Source: Phoronis ovalis (taxonomy: Eukaryota; Phoronida; Phoronidae). From it: a stretch of 16,760 bases of DNA. Shown here piece by piece: positions 10,601 to 16,760 of this stretch. The stretch is taken from contig JAOXYB010022892.1 in the NCBI GenBank assembly GCA_028565635.1, positions 1 to 16,760 on the forward strand. The letters run 5' to 3'. The notes beneath the pieces were generated by a model, which saw only the letters and a list, made by a program, of their open reading frames with translations, did no database searches and was not told the origin of the DNA. Positions within the stretch are counted from its first letter, which is position 1. Every line of letters begins with the position of its first letter. Position numbers and translations under genes: made by a program.

Positions 10601-13600
10601 ATAAAATTTGATTTAATACAATAAATACTTGACCATGTTGTGCATGTTTCTCCAACCATTTACTAATGTGAAGAGATCCCAATACTGATAAAGGGCTTTT
10701 TCTTTAATTATTACTACCAGGATCCATTATTCATACTAGTCTCATCTTCCCCCACCATAATTAAACTTATCCTTAGATGTATATATAGTAAATTTCCTAA
10801 GCAATTCTCACAATTTGTTCCGAAGTTGTAGTTCCAGGTGTACCAGGTAATAACTATGGAGGCCTTCAGTCCCTGTGCAATTCTGCAGTAAAAAAAAACT
10901 AAAAATTGTACAACTATTTTTCTCTTCATTCAGCAGCAGAAATAGCAAGTTCTGTACATTATATAGAAGATTTTTCAAAGTTTTGAACATAAACATTAAA
11001 TTTTAGATCAAACACATTAATTTAATAAAATTGATTAGACACCATAGCTCTTTTTTTGAGACAATTTTAAGATGGCACTGCAAGAACTTCAGGAAACTTC
11101 GGATACGTTTGAGTGTTTTTGATTGAGCTTGTGTGCCAGAAGAGCTCGTAGAATTGCATTTTACTAATCAGGCTGTTGCTGTCATCAGAAAATGTAGGAT
11201 TTTGTTTTGTACTTACTGTAAGTGCACACATATCAAGTGCTGCTATCACTTCAGCAGCAGACGTACTTTTTTAATTAAATTAATTTTTAAAAAAATATAT
11301 GGTCGCAATTGAACTAAATGTGTATTAAGTAATGGTCAACACTATAGGAATGGTAGGTTGTTCCAATCCAATTATGATAAGTATGTGATACATTTGCGGA
11401 GAATGGAATTTCATTAAAAGTTAGCACTGATTCCTGAGAGACAGTAGATACCTCTTTTGTTGGCTGGTGCAGTTATTGTGTGATGATTTACTAGCCAGTA
11501 TGAGCTAGTATTCAGAGACTTTATTATTACTTGAATGGTGATGTGACCTATGTGTCTTAGTGATCTCCACTATCCGCAGACCACTTGTTTCTGGCTTGTA
11601 GCTGTCTTTACCAGCTGGGGGATAGTGGGGACCATCTACTATCAGGAATTTTACCCGTGCTTAGTGAACATCACATTCTTACCATAATTATATAAGGACA
11701 ACCTATCACTCCTTTAGTGTTGAGTGTTGCTAGATACATAATTAGCTGGATTGTGATCCTATATTAATTTAATTTAATATTATATAATGGCTTTTCCATA
11801 GCAATTTCGTGTTTCACGCAAAAAACCTAAATATTCAGAACCACTCTGAGTAAACCATAGACCCATTTTCTGATATACATGTTGGACGAAGTGCTGATGC
11901 TCTTCCATCCACATTTTCGTTTTTTCTAATCTTATTTATTGCTTTGTTGAGCTAATATGTGGAATTGAAATTCTGTAGTTTGCCCAGAGTATTTGAGAAT
12001 GACGTGCAATTTTGATAATATTCTTTGTGGAAATTTTCCAATATGATATATCTAAGGGTCTAGCTAATGTCATGTTAGTGCTTGCCTGATCATACAATAA
12101 TTATAATTTTGTACGACAGTGTGTAGAAATGTTCCCATTTACTAACTTTGCATTTTGTAGATGAACTGTCTGATTTGCTTGTCCCTCTTGGAGAGGAGTG
12201 TCAGTATGAAGTGAAAGGTGATTAAAGCAAACATTGGCTTCTGATGCCACATCTTTCACTGGTTAAATCATTGCTATTCTCTATCATTTCAGTGTTCTGG
12301 CATTGGTTTCTTGCTTCATCTGTGTGATCTAAAGAAATTCAGATTGTTTTTTCATTTGCTCCGTAACTTTCTTCTGAGCTTTTAATAGCTTTCCGTAATA
12401 GGAATTGTTGGTAAAAAAGTTATTCCAGATGAAAATAATTATTATAATATGAAAACAGACAAAATTGTACACATCAATCCAGAATGTAAAGATGTTTTAT
12501 GTGACTGATTTTGTTTACTATGGATCTTTAAATTTACTGATTAAGCTCAGGTTCCATGAAACTCTTCTTTCCACTCTTTATGTGTGTCTCTGTTTTTTCT
12601 ATTCAAATCACTTTTGCATGCTAACATCTTAGATATATTTCTTGCCAGACACTTTGCTTGTTAGGTGTTGTTCATGAACTGTATTATTATGTTGATTTAC
12701 TTTGACATAAGTATGATATGAACCTTATTTATTGCTGGCCTTCATTTTCTGATTGAGAACATGTTGAGTATACATTTTTTAACTGAAGCAATGTGAGTTT
12801 GGCAAAAAAATGATAAAAAATCAACTATGGTCAGAACTACTTGCTTTTGCATTGAGGGTAACTTCAGAATAAATTAAAGCACAGGAAGAGTTATGTTTTG
12901 TCCTGGTTTGTGCAGGAAAGTTTTATTGAATATCTTAATATTAATAGGATATCCTATATTTAACTTTTTCAAATAATGTCTCGATTGTTTTATTGATAAG
13001 AATGTACTAAATTCTTTAGTTTATGTTTAGATCAATCCGGTGCTAAGATTGTTCGTAGAACATCCTATTTGATGGCAACTGGCCACGATCATCATCACCA
13101 TCCAGTCAGATCACCAACAGAAGACACTATTCCTGAAGCACCGTCAACAGCTGAACAGTACGTATATATAATCATGGTGGTACTGCTTATACTTTGTAAA
13201 CAAAATAGAAGTATGCACATCTTGGTTACGGTGAATAGTGTGAGAAAGAAAAAGATTTGTGTATAGCTCAGATAACATGTAGTTACAACAACACAGATTT
13301 AGAAACTTTTCAGCTTAGCTCCTAACGTTTATTGTTCATAGGTGTCTAACTTGCATTATATCTGATAAAGATAAGTCTTTACAAAAACATGTATAATTGA
13401 AATTTTTACTTTGCCATTTATATTTTAATGCTTCTTATGACAAATTGTTTTATTTGTGCTTTGTAGGTTTCAGACACCACCCAAGGCAGCATCTAATATT
13501 AAAAAATTGAAAAATTTCTTTGGGGAAAGGGTGAGTTGGATTGTCAATAAAACACTTATTTTAATACCATAATTGTTGCATTTTGAGGACATTATTTCAT

Positions 13601-15802
13601 TGCTATATGTAGTTGCAAGGAAATGTTTGGTTTTGAACAGTGAAGGCAATACTTAATAATGTTAAATTATTTGTCCATTTTAATGCAGTCATTTACATGT
13701 TGAAAATTTATGCTTAAATCTGTATTTTGTTTGTAATGTCCTGCATCTGCTGTAAAATAAAAGTTTTCATGTTTAGTCAAAATCCCCATTCGCACTATTA
13801 TTGTATACCGCAGTAAAGTCGCTTACCGGAACTTTGTAACTGCGCTAAAAACTTTGACTGCTCCCGACTAGAGTTCTGTCGCAGTAAAATTTGCCATGGC
13901 ATTATGCCGCAGTTTATTCTACATCTGAAACTAGTCGCATTAAAAATAAAAACAACTCAGTTTTTTTGCTCTGCTAGCAAAAGTAAAATGTACCATTCTC
14001 TCCTTTGTCTTCGCCTCCTTATAACTAGAATTCAATGACAATTGTCATCTTCCGCTGTAAGTTCTGTTTTGTAAACCGTGGTGATTGTAACCTCGGTAAA
14101 CATCGTTGCTAAAATGTATATTTTCTCAATAAATTTTGAATATATCTGCTCATCATTGAAATTTGTTTGCAAATATATCAAATGTAAAAAATTTGTTTAT
14201 GTTTATACAAAACAGACCCCAAGAATTGTGGAAGCAACAGAACGGAAGTCATCTATTGCTAGTTCATCGACTTCTTCCGACACTCCCATGAGTCCAGTAC
14301 TGCAAGACATTGTAAAAGAAGGGGTGTTAAATTGTAAAATGGCCATAACCGATGGCAAGAAAGCCAGTGATAGATCATGGAAACCACTGTGGTCAGTTCT
14401 CCGAGGGCATGCTCTGTACTTGTTCAAAGATAGAAAAGACGCATCTGTGGTATGTAACAAAAAAAAAATGTTAATCACAACAATTTTAGTCAATTACATA
14501 ACTGTATCAGTACTGTTTAAATTATTTTATAACTTCTTAACAGATTCGTGTTTTTGCAGTTGCTTTGGCCTGGCTACTCGGCTTTGTTGTACTTGTCCTG
14601 AATATCAAAGTTATAATATACTTGCATGAATGATGTTAAAGATGCCAATAACTCTGTTGATGTGAAAAAGTATAAGGGGAGAAGAAGTTGAGTGGGGGAT
14701 CAAAGTTTAAATCAACCTGTGCAGTACACTGATTTCTATAAACATTTGCATACTTCTTCATTAGGTTTTAATACTCTTTATATTCAGCCTTTTGAGATTC
14801 ACTGTGTGCAATTCATCCTTTAGCTTCCTCATTTTCCATTACTATGCAGTCTGCTGAACAGCTGAACAGTACACATAGTCTTGTTTGATATATTGGCCCA
14901 CAACAATAAGTGTGATTCCTTTTCAGAGTCCATTGGTGGCTGAAGAGCAGCCCATCTCAGTCAAGTCCAGCATTGTAGATATAGCATACGACTACACCAA
15001 GAAGAAACATGTCTTCCGCCTGACAACATTTAACGGATCAGAATACCTTTTCCAGGCTGAAAATGATAATGATATGCTGGAATGGATTAAAGGAATACAG
15101 AGCAATAACAACCCTGATGAAGATGTATGTGTATGATACGCCATTTTTAATATGCTAATTGTATTACATAATCCAAGTATAGGTAGTATTTATGGACGAT
15201 TCCTTTGTAAATGGGGAGCAAGGGTGACTACCATGGATATGCCTATACCAGTACTAATGTTCAATAGCTCACAGACTCTATTTTCAAATTATTTGAAATT
15301 TCTGCTGAATATTTTCCTGACCAATCTTACAGCAAAATACCTGCAACAACTTTTTGGTTAAATAACTGGAACTAAACCGTTATTCCACATATTGTAGGTA
15401 TTATGAACTTATGAAAAAAATACCATATTATTTTAGTGAAATGAAACATTATATGGCTGGTCCTAGAAACTTTATGGCAAAATATTGGGCAATAAAAGTA
15501 GAAGGAAATGTGTGGTATCAAAGGCCGGGTGTCTTAAGGGTAGTAGGCAGTTCTTTTTGTGTTTAAACTATCCAAAACTTGATGAATACTCAATGTTTCT
15601 GGTTTTGTTTTTCAGTCCCTGAGAGTTGCTAGTACAGAGCTTATTCTACGGAAAACTGCGCAGTTGGAGCAGAGTGCTAGGACTCCCACTCAGCAACAGC
15701 CATCGAAAGGAATGAAGAAACTGTCTACCCTTTCTTTCAGAAACAAGTCGCCGGCTGGTGGACATTCGCCAAATTTTAAACACAGAAAACCAAGTAATGA
15801 TG
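1637..15802 (+). CDS. ARHGAP21: ARHGAP21/23-type Rho GTPase-activating protein, internal part of gene (exons A-J, introns included in span)
   Basis: This span holds the middle of one large gene. The exons read PDZ end, about 800 residues of Ser/Thr-rich linker, several short linker exons, a complete PH domain and a basic segment. Seen directly: all ten exons are open and bounded by AG/GT, and their phases agree (0 after A; 1 after B, C, D and E; 2 after F; 0 after G, H and I; 1 after J). Recognised from family knowledge: PKDEDIL at the PDZ end, EAYTG near the start of the linker, EEQPISV and VFRLTT in the PH domain, all as in vertebrate ARHGAP21. Members of the family are Cdc42/RhoA GAPs recruited to the Golgi by Arf1 and to cell junctions through partners such as alpha-catenin. 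The GAP domain itself lies beyond the window. Invertebrates normally have one gene where vertebrates have ARHGAP21 and ARHGAP23, so the symbol stands for the pair. Confidence 0.92.
3660..3679. repeat. Perfect 20-bp palindrome
   Basis: ACTTTTATGTACATAAAAGT equals its own reverse complement over all 20 bases, and the match stops at both outer edges (A against A). It lies deep in the A-B intron. It could be a chance product of AT-rich sequence, a dimeric protein-binding site or a hairpin; nothing nearby decides between these. Confidence 0.6.
4515..4536 (+). promoter_or_regulatory. Candidate recursive splice (ratchet) site
   Basis: A pyrimidine tract followed by GCGTCAG (acceptor, ending at 4530) directly abuts GTAAGT (4531-4536), an ideal donor. 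This is the zero-length-exon arrangement, (Y)n-N-CAG|GTAAGT, known from recursive splicing in long insect and vertebrate introns. It would divide the 3,946-nt intron into steps of 2,839 and 1,107 nt. I tested whether 4530 could instead end a hidden exon: from the nearest upstream AGs, the phase-0 frames contain stops. Function is inferred only. Confidence 0.4.
5222..5237 (+). repeat. GGTA microsatellite, four units
   Basis: Four perfect GGTA units followed by GGG, between an A-run and a T-run. A short intronic tetranucleotide tract with no evident role. Confidence 0.8.
5462..5575 (+). repeat. Interspersed-repeat-like segment with GGTNACCGGAA core (copy 2)
   Basis: A GC-richer island just before exon B. 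It contains the core shared with 963-980 (here 5531-5548) and a 10-bp inverted repeat, GGCCTAAAAT at 5514-5523 and ATTTTAGGCC at 5561-5570, separated by 37 bp. This arrangement suggests the end or a hairpin of a small non-coding mobile element. A long open frame crosses this segment (5303-5737) and runs into exon B in the wrong frame; it is not a gene. Confidence 0.45.
5638..8014 (+). CDS. ARHGAP21: Exon B: giant linker exon between PDZ and PH domains
   Basis: The frame opens exactly at the acceptor: the in-frame TAG at 5635-5637 is the splice-site AG itself. The exon is 2,377 nt, or 792 codons plus one base. It begins TYQHATSNQGREAYTG, matching the EAYSG-N-IPEPP segment that follows the PDZ domain in ARHGAP21 (here ATDIPVPP). 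The rest is low-complexity and probably disordered, rich in Ser, Thr, Asn, Gln and Tyr. Visible motifs are TPPVTPPR (6394-6417, SH3-ligand-like), a charged and probably helical stretch (about 6436-6600), a DYENL/DYQNL pair (6103-6165), a Thr run (about 7012-7035), TKSKSDGTLSKERP (about 7117-7158) and SDSIGSLQSPDRSPGR near the end. It carries no catalytic domain. Such linkers hold phosphorylation and docking sites. The first in-frame ATG, at 5743, is not a start, because conserved coding lies upstream of it. Donor AAAG|GTAAGT at 8015; a second GTAAGT follows at 8027. Confidence 0.93.
8015..8471. other. Intron B-C, 457 bp, with tandem donors at its start
   Basis: GTAAGT occurs at 8015 and again at 8027. 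The frame of exon B stays open until 8085, which makes the longer use possible; see the finding on tandem donors. The acceptor is CATCCTCAG, ending at 8471. Apart from a T-run near 8256 I see nothing else in this intron. Confidence 0.75.
8472..8642 (+). CDS. ARHGAP21: Exon C: linker exon, 171 nt, phase 1-1
   Basis: With the leftover G of exon B it reads GQPLHSSTNSFANR, then NKFAMRTLPKSWGSKQRSLH, then ESRPGIYSGLAFSFNAAVAC. The acceptor is CCTCAG|GT and the donor ACTACAG|GTAATT. The length is a multiple of three and both ends are phase 1, so skipping it keeps the frame. The Trp/Arg/Lys-rich LPKSWGSK part is less disordered in character than exon B. I do not recall a named motif for it, so its role is unknown. 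The frame stays open past the donor to 8857, but that extension looks like translated intron. Phase agreement with B and D supports it as a real exon; the exact donor is less certain. Confidence 0.75.
8643..9749. other. Intron C-D, 1,107 bp
   Basis: AT-rich, with donor GTAATT and acceptor ACCTTTCAG. A TAG|GTAAAT at 9730-9737, just before the acceptor, could act as an alternative acceptor, but using it would add 17 nt and break the frame. No repeats or other genes seen. Confidence 0.7.
9750..9878 (+). CDS. ARHGAP21: Exon D: linker exon, 129 nt, phase 1-1
   Basis: Reads AEPDLEETRSSCSITTATTS, then SIVVSNAGSDYPEDCVIRRQ and RSA. The acceptor is CCTTTCAG|CT and the donor CTGCAG|GTTAGT. It is an acidic and Ser/Thr-rich segment ending in a basic RRQRS site, a consensus for basophilic kinases and 14-3-3 binding after phosphorylation (inference). 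An equivalent RRQLS stretch is recalled in the vertebrate linker before the PH domain. The length is divisible by three with equal phases, so it could be skipped without a frameshift. Confidence 0.85.
9879..12160. other. Intron D-E, 2,282 bp
   Basis: AT-rich throughout. The only structures noted are a 9-bp inverted repeat, CCACTATCC (11567-11575) and GGATAGTGG (11620-11628), and an AT-only stretch with TTAATTAAATTAATT near 11270. Short open frames on the minus strand (10714-10996, 11067-11249) have no recognisable product. No exon of matching phase was found inside. Confidence 0.65.
12161..12217 (+). CDS. ARHGAP21: Exon E: 57-nt small exon, phase 1-1
   Basis: Reads DELSDLLVPLGEECQYEVK between a good acceptor (GCATTTTGTAG|AT) and the donor AAAG|GTGATT, which is rather weak at +5 and +6. 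It joins D to F as RQRSA-DELSDLL and EVK-DQSGAK. The peptide is acidic and amphipathic (LSDLLVPL). It is open in the required frame and divisible by three. With a weak donor and small size it is the best candidate for regulated inclusion. It is not matched to a named domain. Confidence 0.78.
12218..13030. other. Intron E-F, 813 bp
   Basis: Plain AT-rich intron between donor GTGATT and acceptor TTATGTTTAG. I see no repeat, RNA gene or further exon in it. Confidence 0.7.
13031..13157 (+). CDS. ARHGAP21: Exon F: linker exon with RRTSYL and a His run
   Basis: Reads DQSGAKIVRRTSYLMATGHD, then HHHHPVRSPTEDTIPEAPST and AE, ending two bases into a Gln codon (phase 2) at the donor AACA|GTACGT. The RRTSYLMA segment resembles R-x-x-S-Y-[IL]-x-A in the vertebrate ARHGAP21 linker (recalled as RHQSYILA), which supports the identification. 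RRTS is a typical basophilic kinase site. The HDHHHHP tract is probably a local repeat expansion. The exon is not divisible by three, so it must be spliced together with exon G. Confidence 0.87.
13158..13466. other. Intron F-G, 309 bp
   Basis: The shortest intron in the window. Donor GTACGT, acceptor TTTGTAG ending at 13466. A second possible acceptor, TTTCAG, ends at 13473, but its 7-nt shift would break the frame. Confidence 0.75.
13467..13530 (+). CDS. ARHGAP21: Exon G: 64-nt exon, basic KKLKNFFGER segment
   Basis: The first base completes Gln; the rest reads FQTPPKAASNIKKLKNFFGE and R, ending in phase 0 at AAAGG|GTGAGT. The K-rich stretch followed by FFGER is a short conserved amphipathic signature before the PH domain in this family (family recall). 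It joins directly to TPRIVEATER of exon H, giving FFGERTPRIVEA. It changes phase from 2 to 0, so skipping it would break the reading frame of the PH domain. Confidence 0.87.
13531..14215. other. Intron G-H, 685 bp, with CpG-rich repeat-like core
   Basis: Donor GTGAGT, acceptor TATACAAAACAG ending at 14215; the acceptor's pyrimidine tract is weak. The middle (about 13785-13945) differs in base use from the flanks and is listed separately. An open frame from an ATG at 14078 runs through the end of the intron into exon H, but its first 46 residues are translated intron. Confidence 0.7.
13785..13945. repeat. CpG-rich repeat-like island with CGCAGTAAA motifs
   Basis: About nine CpGs occur in some 160 bp, against very few in the flanking intron. 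Variants of CGCAGTAAA recur: CCGCAGTAAAG (about 13809), TCGCAGTAAAA (about 13880), CCGCAGTTTA (about 13908) and TCGCATTAAAA (about 13933). This looks like a fragment of a dispersed element, not coding sequence. Borders are approximate. Confidence 0.4.
14216..14449 (+). CDS. ARHGAP21: Exon H: Ser-rich lead-in and first half of PH domain
   Basis: 78 codons, phase 0-0, donor GTG|GTATGT. Residues 1-31 (TPRIVEATERKSSIASSSTS and on) are a lead-in rich in Ser. The PH domain begins at about residue 33 with VKEGVLNCKM (strand 1), then a Lys-rich loop, then RSWKPLWSVLRGHALYLFKD (residues 53-72: strands 2 to 4). W-K-x-x-W-x-V-L-R-G-x-x-L-Y-L-F-K-D is the standard PH signature and closely resembles ARHGAP21. 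In this family the PH domain, with the helix after it, binds Arf1-GTP and targets the protein to the Golgi. The intron after KDASV falls in the strand 4-5 loop, where the vertebrate sequence also continues into EEEQPISV. Confidence 0.94.
14450..14926. other. Intron H-I, 477 bp
   Basis: Lies inside the PH domain, phase 0. Donor GTATGT, followed by an A-run; acceptor TTCCTTTTCAG ending at 14926. No repeat or gene noted. Confidence 0.8.
14927..15124 (+). CDS. ARHGAP21: Exon I: second half of PH domain
   Basis: 66 codons, phase 0-0. Reads SPLVAEEQPISVKSSIVDIA, YDYTKKKHVFRLTTFNGSEY, LFQAENDNDMLEWIKGIQSN, NNPDED. It aligns almost residue by residue with vertebrate ARHGAP21 (EEEQPISV, KRKNVFRLTT, CLFQAEDRDDMLAWI as recalled). 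It supplies strands 5 to 7 and the closing helix with the near-invariant PH Trp (residue 53). This is the most diagnostic exon in the window. The upstream in-frame ATG at 14885 is intronic. Donor GAT|GTATGT; in-frame reading would meet a stop soon after, so the splice is needed. Confidence 0.96.
15125..15615. other. Intron I-J, 491 bp
   Basis: Phase 0, donor GTATGT, acceptor GTTTTTCAG ending at 15615. A 69-codon open frame at 15152-15361 has no recognisable content and no splice signals that would make it an exon. Confidence 0.75.
15616..15802 (+). CDS. ARHGAP21: Exon J: helix after PH domain and basic linker towards RhoGAP domain
   Basis: 62 codons plus one base, phase 0 to 1, donor GATG|GTATGT. 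Residues 1-22 (SLRVASTELILRKTAQLEQS AR) form a likely amphipathic helix where the vertebrate protein has the C-terminal helix of its Arf-binding domain, so it probably completes the Arf1-binding surface (inference from position). Then comes TPTQQQPSKGMKKLSTLSFR and a basic, Ser/Pro-rich stretch NKSPAGGHSPNFKHRKPSND. A MKKL-x-S-FRN-SP-kind segment is typical of invertebrate members. Two SP sites (NKSP, GHSP) could be proline-directed phosphorylation sites. The next exon, leading into the RhoGAP domain, is not found before the window ends. Confidence 0.92.
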
Positions 15803-16760
15803 GTATGTAGTCAGGAAGGATACATCAGTTGAACATTATTTACATTTTTGCATTAATGGCTCATGTCATTTCATTGATATTTTTGTGAAAATAGAACTAA
15901 CCCTTATAAACATATGTAAGATATTGGGGAGCAAATCTGAGTTGATTCCTACTGTACATGTAAGTGTTGTAAAACAGCATGGTTATGTTACCACATGATA
16001 AGGTATTGCATTGTGTATGGCACTATTGCAATATAGCGATTTGTGTCCATATCAGATATGTAATATGGTATAAGGACAATTGATTTTCCCACTATTCCAC
16101 TTTGAAGACTACCCCGGGTAAATACCCAATCGCGAATGACAAAATTCGATAATAATCCCATCAAATTTTGGTAAGTTTCACTTTAGAAAGGTAAAATTTG
16201 TACCGGTCTGTTTCTCATTGAAAAAACAACCAAAATTAAAATGCCAGTGCAAAGGACAGGCATAGCTAACCAGCGCAGACTCAAACCATCAATCCGCATT
16301 CGTGGCCAACTCGGCCAGAATACTGCCGACTGGTGCATTGTTTCCAAGACCATCGCTTTTGTCCATGTCTTGGAAACTCTTGATTGATAGAAAGGTTGAA
16401 TCTTGATCAAATCACAGGTCAGTTTTGATTTTGATTTAGATCACACCCAATTTAACTGACTGGTGGCCATGTTGGTTCCACAATAAGCTTTTTTTGCCTA
16501 CACCTTGAAAATTATTAAAATGATAGAAGAACCTTTCCGAACCTAGACCACTTCCAATATGGGTGACTGCCAGCCGTGTGTACTGCTGTGCATCCTCCTT
16601 CAATGTACAGGCTACAACAGCTATATTTGTTGTGAGATAAACTGATAAGCTGACTATGCCTTGGAAACTGATAGATAGACTAGAGAGACCATTTCAAATC
16701 AGATGGTAAATGTAGGCTGAAACACAGGTCATGTTAAATTTGACATGTTTGTTCTGTCTG
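15803..16760. other. Intron after exon J (partial), with CpG-rich repeat-like block
   Basis: At least 958 bp of intron. I looked for the start of the RhoGAP domain (TFGV-L--CP, Y-P-IV, GIYRVPG) in all + frames and saw none. About 16085-16480 is richer in CpG and in small inverted repeats than the rest, suggesting an inserted element (listed separately). Confidence 0.7.
16085..16480. repeat. Possible inserted element with hairpins
   Basis: A CpG-enriched stretch inside AT-rich intron. It contains GGGTA-AA-TACCC (16116-16127) and an 11-bp perfect inverted repeat, GTTTCCAAGAC (16340-16350) and GTCTTGGAAAC (16367-16377), with a 16-nt loop. A related CTTGGAAACT occurs again near 16660. The minus strand is open for 75 codons (16183-16410), but the peptide is not recognised. 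Probably a small mobile-element remnant; borders are approximate. Confidence 0.35.

Noticed and set aside
14078-14215. Start codon of a separate protein at 14078
   Set aside because: The part before 14216 is AT-rich intron translation (Ile/Tyr/Lys/Phe). The phase-0 acceptor at 14215 joins exon G cleanly to give FFGERTPRIVEA.
16183-16410. 75-codon minus-strand open frame
   Set aside because: No recognisable domain, lies over a hairpin-bearing repeat-like block and has no supporting signals.
1-16760. CRISPR arrays, tRNA/rRNA genes, prokaryotic operons or phage genes
   Set aside because: No regularly spaced direct repeats of that kind, no cloverleaf or rRNA-like stretches recognised, and the coding content is one intron-split animal gene.

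Overview
The window is animal nuclear DNA from an invertebrate. It is AT-rich, and one interrupted gene runs on the + strand through most of it, with GT-AG introns of about 0.3 to 4 kb. There are no bacterial-type operons and no RNA genes that I could recognise. CpG-rich dispersed-repeat fragments sit in the introns. A protostome is likely, and I lean weakly towards a mollusc or other lophotrochozoan from the general look of introns and repeats. The sequence does not prove this.

The gene is the single invertebrate counterpart of vertebrate ARHGAP21/ARHGAP23 (fly RhoGAP19D type): a large PDZ - disordered linker - PH - RhoGAP protein. Ten exons (A to J) can be placed, with reading phases that agree across every junction: A 1637-1691 (end of PDZ domain), B 5638-8014 (giant linker exon), C 8472-8642, D 9750-9878, E 12161-12217, F 13031-13157, G 13467-13530, H 14216-14449 (first half of PH), I 14927-15124 (second half of PH) and J 15616-15802 (helix after PH, then a basic linker). 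Together they encode about 1,199 complete codons. Both ends of the gene lie outside: the N terminus and most of the PDZ domain are upstream of position 1, and the catalytic RhoGAP domain is downstream of 16760. There is therefore no start codon, promoter, stop codon or poly(A) site of this gene to annotate.

In the known family, the PDZ end binds membrane or junction partners. The PH domain plus the following helix binds GTP-loaded Arf1, which recruits the protein to the Golgi. The GAP domain switches off Cdc42/RhoA. The window covers the targeting and regulatory middle of such a protein.

The most interesting signals concern splicing. There is a zero-length juxtaposed acceptor/donor (recursive-splice type) inside the 3.9-kb intron, a pair of GTAAGT donors 12 nt apart at the end of the giant exon, and three consecutive phase 1-1 exons that could each be skipped in frame. 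Repeat-like CpG-rich islands lie in introns at about 950-1280, 5460-5575, 13790-13960 and 16085-16480. I found no convincing evidence of a wholly new biological system.
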